Assembly (NCBI RefSeq): GCF_042186555.1 | Contig: NC_133330.1 | Span: 344,344,105 to 344,408,104 of the forward strand | Direction: 5' to 3' | From: Aquarana catesbeiana | Taxonomy: Eukaryota; Chordata; Amphibia; Anura; Ranidae | Length of the DNA: 64,000 nucleotides | Shown here: one piece after another, positions 1 through 10,269 of the stretch | How positions within the stretch are numbered: the stretch's first letter is position 1 | How the letters are laid out: each line of letters starts with the position of its first letter | The notes under the pieces: model-generated | Told to the model about the DNA's origin: nothing | The model's input: only the letters and a program-made list of their open reading frames with translations | The model's database searches: none | Position numbers and translations under genes: made by a program

Positions 1-175
1 CCGGGCCCATGGACCTATCTGATAAACGACATGTGGGTCCACAAAGTGATTCTGTCTGGTTAAAAGATCGAGTTCCAGTCTTGTACCCAAGCAGATTTTT
101 TCTGTCCAATCTGCGTTTGTCTCCGGACCGTTTGTTAGCCCTCCGGGGCACGGTGCAAGGCCTGTTGCTTCAAGG

Positions 176-1858
176 GTGACTGTCCCGGTTCCGGTGTCGG
201 AATGTTTCCAAGGTTTTTATTCAAACCTGTTTACGAACCCCAAAAAAGAGGGTACGGTACATCTGATTCTGGACCTCAAGGCCCTGAACCGCTTTGTGCG
301 GGTGCGGAAGTTCGAAATAGAGTCCAATTGCTCTGTGGTGGCATCTCTTCATCAGGGGGACTTTCTTGCCTCCATCGACATGAAGGATGCCTTCCTGCAC
401 ATTCCGATATGTGCACAACACCAATGGTTCCTCCGCTTTGCTGTGGGAGAGGAGCATTATCAGTTTGTGGCGTTACCCTTTGGTCTCGCCTCCGCTCCTC
501 GGTCTTCACCAAGGTGTTGGCCCCGGTTCTGGCGCTACTGCGCCAGCGGGAGATTGCTGTTCTGGGATACCTGGACGACCTTCTGCTGCGAGCAGAGTCC
601 CCAGCGACCCTGAGGGGCCACGTGGAGATCGCTATTCAGACTCTGGCAGATTTTGGGTGGCTGATAAATTACCAAAAGTCTGCGCTGATTCCAGTTCAGA
701 AATTTGGTTTATCTGGGTCTGACTCTGGATTCCGCTCTGGCCAGAATGTTCCTTCCGCAGGACAAACTCCAGAAGTTACAGACGGAAACCCGCTTACTGC
801 TGTCCAGCAGGTGGGTCTCCCTGCGGACTTGTATGTGGATGCTAGGCCTGATGGTGTCTACGTTCGAGGCAGTCCCGTTTGCTCAATTCCATACGAGACC
901 CCTGCAAAAGGAGATCTTGTTAAAATGGGACAAATGTCCATGGTCTCTGGACAGTCAGATTTAGCTGAGCCAAGGAACCAAAAGTTCCCTGATCTGGTGG
1001 CTTAGTTCCCTGGCTCTTCAGCAGGGGAAATCTTTTCTCCCTCTGTACTGGATGGTGGTCACCACCGATGCCAGTCTGTCCGGGTGGGGAGGAGTCCTGG
1101 GCCTGAGCTCTGCTCAGGGTTGCTGGACGCTGGAGGAATTCAGGCTACCTATCAACATCTTGGAACTCCGGGCGATCAGACTCGGTCTGGATCATTGGAC
1201 GGATCGATCTCAGGGGCTCCCAATACGGATCAAGTCAGACAATGCCACGGTGGTGGCCTATGTCAACCACCAGGAAGGAACAAGGAGTGTGTTAGCGGGC
1301 CTGGAAGTAGCCAGCATTCTCCGGTGGGCAGAGCGTTTCATCCCGACCATCTCCGCCGTCCACATTCCGGGGGTGGATAACTGGCAGGTGGATTACCTCA
1401 AGCGACAAGTGTTGGAACAATGGGAGTGGTCCCTTTATCAGGAGAATTTTCAACAAATATGTCTGTGTTGGGACTCTCAAGAGGTAGATCTGATGGCATC
1501 CCAGGTTAACAGGAAAGTGCAGAGGTTTGTGGCCAGTTCTCGGGACCCTATGGCAGACGCTTTGGTGGCTCCGTGGGGCCAGTATCGTCTGATCTACGCC
1601 TTTCCTCCTCTCAAGCTTCTGCCTCAGCTGGTACACCGACCTGGTGCGTCTGGTCGCAGATGCCCCCTGGAGGCTGCCTCTCAGGGAGGATCTGCTATCC
1701 CAAGGGCCGATCTTCCACCCTGCTTTACCGTTGCTGGATTTAACGGCCTGGCTGTTGAAATCCAGGCGTTGAAGGATAGGGGCTTACCTGCATCGGTGAT
1801 TCCAACACTACTCAAAGCTGGGAGGTCTACTTCCAGGAAGGTATATCATCGGACGTGA
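176..1858 (+). pseudogene. DIRS reverse transcriptase and RNase H (frameshifted)
   Basis: The reverse transcriptase runs from about 176 to 960. Segments LDLKALNRFV, FLASIDMKDAFLHIPI and FVALPFGLASAP are followed by the catalytic-type box YLDDLLL near 570-590. The frame shifts by loss of about one base near 502 and shifts back near 700, and one in-frame TAG lies at 962. RNase H follows at 1052-1420 with its acidic residues still visible: TDAS, LELRAI and SDNATVVAYVN, then an HIPG-VDN-QVD stretch. The frame ends at 1858. DIRS elements copy themselves into circular DNA with these activities. The gene is not functional because of at least three disabling changes. Confidence 0.85.
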
Positions 1859-1859
1859 A

Positions 1860-2215
1860 AAGCGTACATTTCATGATATTAGTCAGTGGGGTTTCACCCA
1901 CGTTCCTTTTCGGTGGCTCGGATTTTGACTTTTCATCAGAGTGGCGTTGAAAAGATTTTGGCCTTGAGTACTATCAAGGGCCAGGTGTCGGCTTTTGCTA
2001 CCGTGGGACTTGAATCTGGTGATTTTGGTTCTACAGAAGCCTCCATTTAAAATATTTGAGAAATTCCCCTGCTTACAGAAGGTGGCCTTCTTGGTGGCTA
2101 TCACCTCTGCTCGCAGGGTGTCGGAATTGGCGGCGCTATCCTGTTGCACGCCCTACCTGGTGATTCTTAAGGACAAGGTGGTTCTACAGATGTTCACGCA
2201 AAAACACAAGAAAAA
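1860..2215 (+). pseudogene. DIRS tyrosine recombinase, N-terminal part only
   Basis: After the RNase H frame stops, degraded sequence reads LALSTIKGQVSAF near 1960-1995 and then, in an open stretch from 1995, KVAFLVAITSARRVSELAAL. The ARRVSEL motif is box A of DIRS recombinases and holds the first catalytic Arg. The His-x-x-Arg box and the nucleophilic Tyr are absent because the element is truncated near 2240. DIRS elements integrate with this recombinase instead of an integrase. Confidence 0.82.
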
Positions 2216-2244
2216 ATGTGCTATAAGATATAGATTATAGACTA

Positions 2245-3135
2245 ACAGTGACCCTTAGGCCGGTGGTCAGTGCGGAATGCCTGAGACTGGAGACTCAAGA
2301 GCTGAAGTGGACAAGGGGAGCGGGACTGTCCCAATAATGGGGAGAATAAAACCCAAACCAAGCATGGGACAAACATAAAATAAAGGAGAGGGAAACACAC
2401 AATTGGGGGGAAGAGCAGAGTGGCAGGCAAGAGGCCCAGAAATATAGAGAGGGTAGGAGGAGAAGCAAAGAGGAGGTGGGAAAAGGAATTTCCCCTAGGC
2501 TGGGGATGCGGTCAAGTTCATTTGAGAGGCCTAAGCTGATCGGGTGTAGAGTAGGGAATGCATAGGACCACCATGAGGGGCCCATTAGCATGGGAGTCTT
2601 GGAGCAAACTGATCATTTTTTCATAGATCATGAGGGCCGTCAGGGTGTTCTTCACCTCCAAAAATGATACAGTTTGCTTATTCTAGGCCCTTGCAATTGT
2701 GCACTTAGCTGTGATAAACAGATATGTGGCTAGTTCCTGCTGGTAAGAGAAGAGGCCTGGGATTGGACAATGGAGCAATGCAAGTTTGGGGTTTTTATAG
2801 TATGGTATGTGGAAAAGGGTTGGCAGGAGTACAAAGACTTTAGACCAAAATCCCTAGAGGCGGGGGCATGAAACCATATATGTATTTTATCTCCTCGCTG
2901 ACCACACCCCCAGAAGCATATGTCACTGTAGGGTGGGTTTGACTTGCCAATGCGGGCTGGGACCCAATACCAGCATAGTAGGACCTTATAGGCTGCCTCC
3001 AATGTGGCTGTGTTAAAGGAGCACTTCGCTATGCACAGATTCCCCAGTCCCTTTCTTTGCAGCCTCAGCTGCTCTGTAGATGAATGGACAGGAGACAGAG
3101 GCTCCTCTCTATTCATAAGCGTAAGCATCATAAAC
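2245..3135 (-). mobile_element. L1-like LINE, 3' end fragment
   Basis: Read on the minus strand, the sequence gives the C-terminal region of an L1 ORF2: WYWVPARIGKSNPPYSDIC, then WGCGQRGDKIHIW near 2880-2960, resembling the Cys/His segment that ends L1 ORF2 proteins. Downstream, near 2600-2720, comes TAKCTIAR followed by VSFLEVKNTLTALMIYEKM with stop codons, the usual end of ORF2. The remainder down to 2245 would be the 3' UTR. It abuts the DIRS fragment. It is truncated at its 5' side and carries in-frame stops. Confidence 0.75.
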
Positions 3136-3137
3136 AC
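2730..3137 (-). pseudogene. L1 ORF2 C-terminus
   Basis: A 135-codon open stretch holds the L1 ORF2 Cys/His-rich end (CFWGCGQRGDKIHIWFHAP). Intact L1 ORF2 is above 1200 residues, so about a tenth remains. The reading frame continues with stops towards 2600. It has no endonuclease or reverse transcriptase core here. Confidence 0.72.
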
Positions 3138-3144
3138 AGTTTAT

Positions 3145-3455
3145 CGATCGGTGCGGTGGTGGGGGCAGTTAAAAGCACCGATCTCTCTGTATAGATTTCA
3201 ATAAAGCAGCTGAAAGCCGCGGAAGGGAGAGGAGGAGAAGCGTCTGTCAGCTGCTTTATTGAAATCTATATGCTTTATTGAAATGTATACAGGGAGATCG
3301 GTGCTTGTAACTGCCCCCACCGCCGCACCGATCGCCCCTGATTGCCCAGGTATCGGATTAGGCATCGGAACATTTGCACGTATTTGCAAGTACTCGTGGA
3401 AATGCTCGGTTTCGGCACAGATACCAATACTAGTATCGGTATCGGTGCAACCCTA
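3145..3455. repeat. Fold-back, hAT-like non-autonomous element
   Basis: The left arm 3145-3193 is the reverse complement of 3286-3334 with about three mismatches, and the homology continues inward through ATTTCAATAAAGCA. The right side ends with GTATCGGTATCGGTGCAACC, a terminal sequence also seen at 18780-18835 and 28590-28615. The element has no coding capacity. The superfamily call is tentative. Confidence 0.55.
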
Positions 3456-4065
3456 GTAACCGCCTTCATGAGTCCTGATGAAGCTTGAAAGAGAAACGCG
3501 TTGACCTATGAGAAATTTACATATATGTTCAAGATCTGAGGAATTGGCCTCGTAATGCATGATGCTGTATTTTTCATGATAACTAATTGCCTATACACAC
3601 ATCAAACATCAAGTTTGTTTTTACTAAGTTGTTTTTATTATAATTAGGAATAAAATATATACTTTTGTTGTGCCCCTTGTTATGCCAGTAAAGTCCGACC
3701 TTTTTCTACTTGCAATTTTAAAAGTAGCAGAACTTCTGTTACCAACTGAGCTCATCAACAACGCGGATGTTATTTCAGGGGAACAGTAGGATCTGAGTGA
3801 GATCTCAGTTTGTTCATGTATATTGCAATCTCCTGATATTAGAAGACCTTAAAGGAACTCTCTACTCAAACAATGACTTTTTATCAGGGAGGGAGGACAG
3901 TCTTCAGTAGCTCTTGTTTGTATCCATTCATCTTTTGAGCCTGGTTGTTCCTAACGATGTCCTCATATGTTGCATTTAGATGCAGGCAATATGTTCCCTG
4001 GTTCAGATACACAACCCTTTTGTTCTTGTTGTATCCTAAACACATTGAAGCCTCAGAGCAATTTT
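3456..4065. other. No gene seen; AT-rich unassigned DNA
   Basis: It contains a short dispersed motif, CTGATGAAG followed by GAAACGCGTTG (3475-3505), whose core recurs at 53380. Nothing else is recognisable. Confidence 0.4.
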
Positions 4066-4069
4066 ACAT

Positions 4070-4365
4070 AAAAAATGAGAAGACCTGGCTCACTATAAGC
4101 ATACGAATTCATCCCAGAGGTGTTCAGTAGGGTTGAGGTCAGGGTTCTGTGCAGGACACTCGAGTTACTCCACAGCAAACCGGTCAGACCATTTAGAGTG
4201 GCCCCCCCTTTTGTGGCTATAATATTCTACACTCTTCTGAGAACACTTACCACAAGATTTTGGAGGGTGTCTGTGGGAAATTGTGCCCATTTGTAAGGTC
4301 AGGTACTGATGTTGCAAGAGAAGACTTGGCTCACCATTAGTTTTTCTAATTCATCCCAAAGGTGG
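4070..4365 (-). mobile_element. Tc1-family fragments, two overlapping partial copies
   Basis: Two stretches, about 4070-4190 and 4215-4365, each resemble the end of the Tc1 family seen complete at 12656-13556. Both include TTCATCCCA-AGGTG and GGTTGAGGTCAGG-type sequence that encodes the DLNP-E-LW region on the minus strand. They are tandem partial copies with no open frame. Confidence 0.65.
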
Positions 4366-4366
4366 T

Positions 4367-4770
4367 CCCAGCTGCCTTGAGATCATTGACAAGATTCTCC
4401 CGTGTAGTTCTGGGCTGATCCCTCACCGTTCTCATGATCATTGAAGCTCCACGAGGTGAGACCTTGCATGGAGCCCCAGACCGAGGGAGATTGACAGTTA
4501 TTTTGTGTTTCTTCCATTTGCAAACCAACTGTTGTCACTCTCTCACCAAGCTGCTTGGCGATGGTCTTGTAGCCCATTCCAGCCTTCTGTAGGTTTACAA
4601 TCTTGTCCCTGACATTCTTGGACAGCTCTTTGGTCTTGGTCATGGTGGAGAGATTGGAATCTGATTGATTGCTTCTGTGGGCAAGTGTCTTTTATACTCA
4701 CCTCCGAACAGGCTTGGCGAGAGGGGTGGATTTCTATTTGGGAGCAAGCAATGCCCATTCCTGGTCAGTA
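4367..4770 (-). pseudogene. Tc1-type transposase, N-terminal DNA-binding part
   Basis: From an ATG at 4643 on the minus strand the sequence reads MTKTKELSKNVRDKIVNLQK and continues into a helix-turn-helix ending AKQLGERVTTVG. Then the frame shifts and continues as KKHKITVNLPRSGAP and RTTRENLVNDLKAAGT. This is the paired-like DNA-binding region of Tc1 transposases, of the same family as the full-length copy at 34494-36094. The catalytic domain is absent; another Tc1 family abuts at 4367. Dead fragment. Confidence 0.82.
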
Positions 4771-4798
4771 GGGTAAAGCATGATCAGAATCTGAAGCA

Positions 4799-5277
4799 GA
4801 ATGGATCATCGAATCTATTGCATATGGATGAACTGATGACCTTACTAAAGAATGGATTTGAACAATATATCTCTACCTGGAACATCTGGGTCAATAGTCG
4901 TCATCTCCACTCAGTTTAGGAGTTTTCTCCTGTAACGTGGATCATCAAAACCCAACTCCAGGAATTAAAAAAAAATCTACCCTTGATGTCGATGGGTTAA
5001 ATACAGGCATCGTTACTTATCTTACACCCCTATTCCAGTCAGTTCTGGTGTTCTCCTCCCCTGCCCAAAGCCCATTGCTAGGAGGTTTTTTTCTAACTTT
5101 TTTTTTTTTAATTCCTGGAGTTGGGTTTTTATGGTCCACGTTACAGGGGAAAACACCTAACCGGAGTGGAGTTGATGACTATTGATCCAGATGTTCCGGG
5201 TAGAGATATATTGTTCAAATCCATTCTTTAGTAAGGTCATCGGTTCATCCATATGCAGTAGATTCGATGATCCACTC
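4799..5277. repeat. Long hairpin: 177-bp inverted arms with a 125-bp loop
   Basis: Left arm 4799-4975 is the reverse complement of right arm 5101-5277 at about 90% by eye, with almost no gaps. The inner arm ends are A9/T10 runs next to GGAATT and AATTCC. The loop 4976-5100 is unrelated. I recognise no element family and no open frame. Confidence 0.9.
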
Positions 5278-5639
5278 TTTGATTGAAGGGAAGGATGTTT
5301 GATCTTCAATGCCTTAGGATCACAGGCCTGACCAGGAGCAAAAAAAAAAACTTGTGGTGACCCTATATGTAATATTTTAAGCGTTTACAAGGCCACAAAA
5401 ACTATTTGAGCGGACTTCCCCGGTGACACATGGAGACATAGATTTAAAACATCGTTTTTTATTGATATCATATGGGACCAAATGGTCCTAAAATAGTCAA
5501 AAATTAGTGTAGCATATTTATACATATGTTTAATTTCCATTCTTTATGGACAGCCTAATATCTTTCACAGACTTAACATACGTTCCACATTTCAACCACA
5601 AATAGAACATCCAATTGTCTATTTCTCAATGACTTAATA
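5278..5639. other. No gene seen
   Basis: AT-rich unassigned sequence with an A-run at 5340-5350. Nothing recognisable. Confidence 0.4.
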
Positions 5640-6399
5640 CAGTGGTCTCCAAGCTGTGGCCCGCGGGCCGGGTGTAGCCCTTTGCTTGCCTTTAGCTGGT
5701 CTTTGGGGCACTATGCCGTCCACAGAGACCAATGATGGAACACCATTCCTCCCACAGACACCAACAATGGGGCACCATTCCTCCCACAGACACCAATGAT
5801 GGGGCACCATTCCTCCCACACACACCAATGATGGGGCACCATTCCTTCCACACACACCAATGATGGGGCACCATTCCTCCCACACACACCAATGATGGGG
5901 CACCATTCCTCCCACACACACCAATGATGGGGCACCATTCCTCCCACACACACCAATGATGGGGCACCATTCCGCCCACACACACCAATGATGAGGCACC
6001 ATTCTTTCCACTGACACCAATGATGGGGCACCATTCCGCCCACACACACCAATGATGGGGCACCATTCTGCCCACACACACCAATGATGAGGCACCATTC
6101 TTTCCACTGACACCAATGATGGGGCACCATTCCTCCCACTGACGATAATGATGGGGCACCATTTCTCCCATAGATACGATGGGGCAACAATCCTACTTTG
6201 AATACCAACAATGGGCACCATTCCTTCAACTGATACCAACAATAGGGCATTATTCCTCTCACTGAAACCAATGATGGGGCACTGTTTGCTCTTACCGACG
6301 CCATGGCATTTTCTAATCCCACTGGCCACAACCTGACCACCTCTAAAGCCTCAAGGCCAGTAAATGAGCCCTTTGTTCAGAAAGTTTGGAGACCCCTGA
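5640..6399. mobile_element. hAT-like non-autonomous element with internal minisatellite
   Basis: The left end CAGTGGTCTCCAAG (5640) is matched in inverse at the right end by TTTGGAGACCCCTG (to 6399). The flanks GACTTAAT and GACTTCGT may be a decayed 8-bp target duplication (5 of 8 match). The interior carries the GTGGCCCGCGGGCC motif and then 32-bp repeats. Related copies lie at 24319-24430, 26932-27230, 30846-31331, 31340-32810 and 46790-48390. No transposase. Confidence 0.7.
5700..6290. repeat. Minisatellite, 32-bp unit
   Basis: About 18 units built on CACCAATGATGGGGCACCAT plus a TCC(T/G)CCCAC spacer; unit starts at 5791, 5823, 5855 and 5887 prove the 32-bp step. Since 32 is not a multiple of three and the unit has no stop on the minus strand, all three minus frames are open for 159-231 codons. 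These are not genes. Confidence 0.93.
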
Positions 6400-7045
6400 C
6401 TTCGTGAGTGATAGGACAGCTCCCCAAAGCATTGATATGTTTTGCATACTTGAGTCAGCTTCCTCAGGATGGAAGGGTATCGCAGTGATGACATGTCATA
6501 TATTGTGTGTGCACAACAGCCAGTGCAGGTACAAGCTACTTCCCGGGTGGGCCACAGGGCAGGGGGGGGGGGGGGGACAACCGGGAAAAGGACCAAAAAA
6601 GCAGAAAGATCTCACTTGCATAGCCTATATATTGCCCTTTGAGAATTGTAGATCAACCCAGGTCAAGTGTAAGTGGATATTAGTTGGCAGATCATTGGTT
6701 CAAAGAATGGGAACAGGCAAATCTTTGTAATACTGGAGGGGACTGTTGCCGAGACCCTAAAAACATCCAAAAAACAAAGGGTTTAATCAAAGGGCCTGCC
6801 ACTATAAGCCAGATGCTCCAAATACAGCCGGCTCCCTCTTGATATCTGCTGGTATTATGGGTTTCCTTACACTTTAATCTCACAAGTTCTCAGATCCATG
6901 TACAGACCACAATAGCTCAACCCATAAAATGTCTTCCTGTGCCACTGAATGTGAGTGACAGGTGCTCTTTGCTACCGTCCTCCTAGTAGCAAAGTTGGTC
7001 GTCTTTCAGCAGCCGTACAGGGTGATGCATCACCTCCTCTGTTTC
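6400..7045. other. No gene seen
   Basis: Unassigned DNA with a G run (about 6561-6574). No domain or repeat family recognised. Confidence 0.4.
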
Positions 7046-7049
7046 TTCT

Positions 7050-7860
7050 CTGCACGCTTTACAGTGAGCAGAATCTCCGGCGTTGAACGGGTTAACCCTT
7101 CCTAATTGCCTTCCCGCTAGTAAAAAATGTATGTACGCGCTCATAAAAGTGTCAGCAAGTAAAAATGTTGGCTTTTGGCTGCTTTGATTAAATTTCGCAA
7201 ACTGTTTTTGAATATTAAGGAGCGTCCGTTACCGGTTTGTTTTTTTTTTTTCTCTCGACGCTCTAGCCGTGACATCAGTCAAGCCGCTTCATTTGCATAA
7301 CCCGAGACCTCTAAAAAATATATGGAGAAGCGGGCCTCATCACTATGCATCTTTATTAGAGACGACTGACCAATTCATCTTCCGCAGACACAAAACAAAT
7401 TGTCACTCTGTGTTCAGAACGTGCCATCGCCGATACACCAGGGACCTGAAAAGAAACGGGATTAGCAGCGGAAAGTAATGATGATGCTTTTATCTCCTTT
7501 GGGTTCCCGGCTGTTTGTTTTATCTCCCCTCCGTTTTTTTACACGGATATTGTTACCGTTAGCAGCAATCTGCATTTTATTTATTGCAGTTATCTCTGTC
7601 TAACTGGCTGCAAAATAAAACGAGGCATACAATATTAAATGAGGCCTCATTTATTTGTGCTGATAACTTTTATTTAGATCTAGTAATGTTATATGGCTTC
7701 TCGAGAGGGTGCTGCGGAAAGGCTCTGGGAAACAGTCTAACTATAGACACAAGACAGCCCCTGGAAGACTTGTGGTGGATTACATGGACCAGCCAAGGTC
7801 ATCACATGACCCTTCCAATAACATTAAGGCTAAAGTACAACTGAAAAGGTTAACTTTGTT
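7050..7860. promoter_or_regulatory. Candidate conserved non-coding element
   Basis: Repeat-free stretch with mixed composition unlike its neighbours. It has ATTTGCAT-type and TTTATCTCC motifs and a 16-bp palindrome AAATGAGGCCTCATTT (about 7638-7653). No splice-bounded open frame is recognisable. The regulatory call is inference from appearance only. Confidence 0.3.
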
Positions 7861-8509
7861 TTAGATGGAGCAGAGAAAGGTTAATGTTTAAACATCTAGC
7901 AGAAATGTTGAGTCTTCCCACTCTGCCCAAAAATAAATTTAAATTGGCTGGGTTTTAACTCTACCAACTACCAACCAACTTTTTTTTTTTTTTAGCATGT
8001 GGTGCGGTGCACAAAAAATAAACACCAAGGTGAACCAAAAAAGTCCATGTGAACACACACACACAAAAAAGTGCACCAGGGTGTGTCGAGTGGTCCCCTC
8101 CCGAAAAAGAAGGACCTGTCTCTGACCTCCTGAGGCACAAGACTCTTTACGGGAGTAAGGCACACTCAAGTCCACCTTGCCAAAAGGCCTGGCGCACCCC
8201 ATTACTCATGGTCAGCCGAAGCTGAACGATGAGTACTGGGTGGGAGGCCCTCCAGAAGAGAGACACTCCAAGGCAGGGGAAGAGGGAACCTGACGGCCAT
8301 TCATCTGCCTGTAGACTTTAGGGTAGGCCTGAAAACTCCCATCCTACAATCCTCAGTGATAGGTGACACACAAAAGAAAATGAAAGTGACTGACATGGAG
8401 AAAAAATAAATAAAAGGTGCCAAAGTGCAATACTATCCCTAGGCCTTGCTGTTTGGTTAACAAAAACTACCGGCCCACGTTCCACCAAGACGCTCACCAC
8501 ATACATATG
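7861..8509. other. No gene seen
   Basis: Unassigned, with T and A runs near 7980. Possibly worn repeat. Confidence 0.35.
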
Positions 8510-9275
8510 TCATGTTGCCTGATAACATTGAAATGGTGAATCCAGGTATAGGACATGTATACCTGGGATAGGGCAAACCTAACCCCAACTTGAAATTCAA
8601 TACAAAGTGTACTTGTTTTTTGAGACATCTCCGGAGGTGCACAAAGGGTTAGTTAGATAAGATTGGTTTCCACCAATACTGGAATGGTGAATCCCAGATA
8701 GAGGACATGTTCATGCACATGGTGTCCTTTCTTTGCGGCCTAGAAGCTCCCAATCCCTGACCCATGCTGGTGGTCAATCAGGACCTGGAGCCAATGCATT
8801 CCAGTCTTCTATATAGTTTGATGAAGGTTATTCATGTAGGCTGAAGGCTACTTGTGAAACACAAACCTATCCCAGACTTGAAATTGTGTACAGTGTGTAC
8901 TTCTTTTTTGAGATGTCTCAGTAGGTTCAAAACAGGAACATTAAAAAAGATTGGTTTCCACCAACATTGAAATGGTGAATCCAGGTAGAGGACATGTGCC
9001 TTCATGCAGTATTGTATGCACTTTTTTTTTTTAATGGCCTAAAAGCCCCCATTCCTTTACCCTTGCTGGGGGTCAGGTTTGACGTGGATCCAAAACATTC
9101 TAGTCTTTTATGTAGTTTGTTGAAGGTTAACTATACAGGCTAGGGGGTTATGGGGGAATGCAAACTTAACCCAAACTTGATATATGCAGTGAACCTGTTC
9201 CTTTCTGTGCGTCCTAGAAACCCCCAGTCCCTGACCCATGCTGGAGGTCAATCAGGACCTGGAGCCAAGGATTTA
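8510..9275. repeat. Degenerate tandem repeat, unit about 280 bp, nearly three copies
   Basis: Landmarks recur in order: TTGGTTTCCACCAA and ATGGTGAATCC-AG (8520, 8665, 8950), CCTGACCCATGCTGG (8757, 9232) and TAGTTTG-TGAAGGTTA (8814, 9112). Copies are diverged and contain no open frame. Confidence 0.8.
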
Positions 9276-9279
9276 TGCT

Positions 9280-9745
9280 CACAGGGGAAATTTGAGGGGT
9301 GGGGATTTGTGCTAGTAGAGATGATTGGGGGGATTTGTGCAAGGAGGGGAGATTATCGGGGGCGGGTAGGGTGGGATTTGTACTAGTAGGGATGATTGGG
9401 GGGATTTGTACTAGGAGGGGAGATTTTGGGGCAAGGAGAAGGGAAGGGGAGGGGGGGGTTATGCTCAGGGGGGAAATTTGAGGGGTAAGTGATTTGTGCT
9501 AGTAGTGATGATTGGGGGATTTGGGATTTGTGCTAGGAGGTAGTATTTGGGAAGGGAGAGGATTTGAGCTAGGAGCGGGGTTTGTACTGAGTGTGGGGAC
9601 ATTTTTTTTGGGGGGAGGGGGGGATTTTGGCTTGCAAAGGGAATTTATGGGGTAGGGGTGAAGATTAGTGCTCACATTTTTCGGGGAGGGGATTTTTGTT
9701 GACACATAATACTCATACATTTTGGGGGAGGGGAGGGGGTGCCCT
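9280..9745. repeat. G-rich tandem repeat with quadruplex potential
   Basis: Units vary around GGGGATTTGTGCTAG and GATGATTGGGGG. Many runs of four or more G lie on the + strand. The right end (CTGACA-type ACATAATACTCATA then GGGGAGGGG) matches the end of the array at 53795-54330, so both belong to one dispersed family. Confidence 0.85.
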
Positions 9746-9980
9746 TGAGCATCTTTGCCCTGGCTACTAGATGACCTTGCCCCGGCACTGTTTCAGAGCG
9801 GTGTCTTTTTCGGGACAGAATTGCTCGCAATACAGAACTCAGCCTCATGAAAATGCCGTGATTGGAGACCTGTGTGTTAGATCCAGGACTGAAGCTGAAC
9901 TCTTATTATCTGAAGTTCTTAGTGAAGTGTTCCTGTTTCCGCACCACTAAACATTCTACCTCTTGTGTTTTCTCTTCTAG

Positions 9981-10097
9981 GAAATAATTGAATTCCCCAT
10001 TCTGAAGTTAAATGGCAGAACAATGGAGATCGAGTCCACGTTTCATACGTATGTGCAGCCCGTGGTCCACCCCCAGCTCACTCCATTCTGTACTGAG
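9981..10097 (+). CDS. ERI3: ERI3 exon A (exonuclease domain, N-terminal half)
   Basis: The exon has 39 codons in phase 0. It starts after a pyrimidine-rich acceptor ending CTTCTAG at 9980 and stops at a GTAAGG donor at 10098. It reads EIIEFPILKLNGRTMEIEST, then a segment with YVQPVVHP and ends FCTE. In DEDDh exonucleases this region follows the Exo I DxE strand and forms the next beta strands of the RNase H-like fold; EIIEFP is shared with ERI1, while KLNGRTMEIEST is typical of ERI3. The upstream exon lies beyond the left edge or was not recognised. A G-rich tandem repeat ends 240 bp upstream. Codon pattern is clean and no repeat overlaps it. Confidence 0.94.
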
Positions 10098-10269
10098 GTA
10101 AGGAGACCGCTAATGAGTCCATATCCAGATTTATGTCTGTGGACATCTTCACTACGATGTTATGGGGGGGGGGGGGGGGTGTAACCAATAACAAAAAAAA
10201 TGCGTATTTCATCCATCCTCTGTGTTTTTGTAATTTTTAAGAGAGTCTTAATAAATAGGTAAAGATATT

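Larger units (their letters stand above)
1..2240 (+). mobile_element. DIRS-like (tyrosine recombinase) retrotransposon, cut by left edge, decayed
   Basis: The order reverse transcriptase, RNase H, tyrosine recombinase on one strand is the DIRS layout (established knowledge). All three domains are recognisable but broken by frameshifts and stops. The left end lies outside the window. On the right, homology stops soon after the first recombinase box and an L1 fragment of opposite orientation begins, so the 3' end with the inverted and circular-junction repeats is missing. This is a dead copy 7.7 kb upstream of exon A, presumably in an upstream ERI3 intron. Confidence 0.85.

Noticed and set aside
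1052..1858. Possible retrovirus or LTR-element pol
   Set aside because: The reverse transcriptase and RNase H are of the DIRS kind and are followed by a tyrosine recombinase, with no integrase, protease or envelope seen.
5634..6340. Three overlapping minus-strand frames of 159-231 codons with WCPIIGVCGRNGAPS repeats
   Set aside because: All three frames read the same 32-bp repeat in different phases; the unit simply has no stop.
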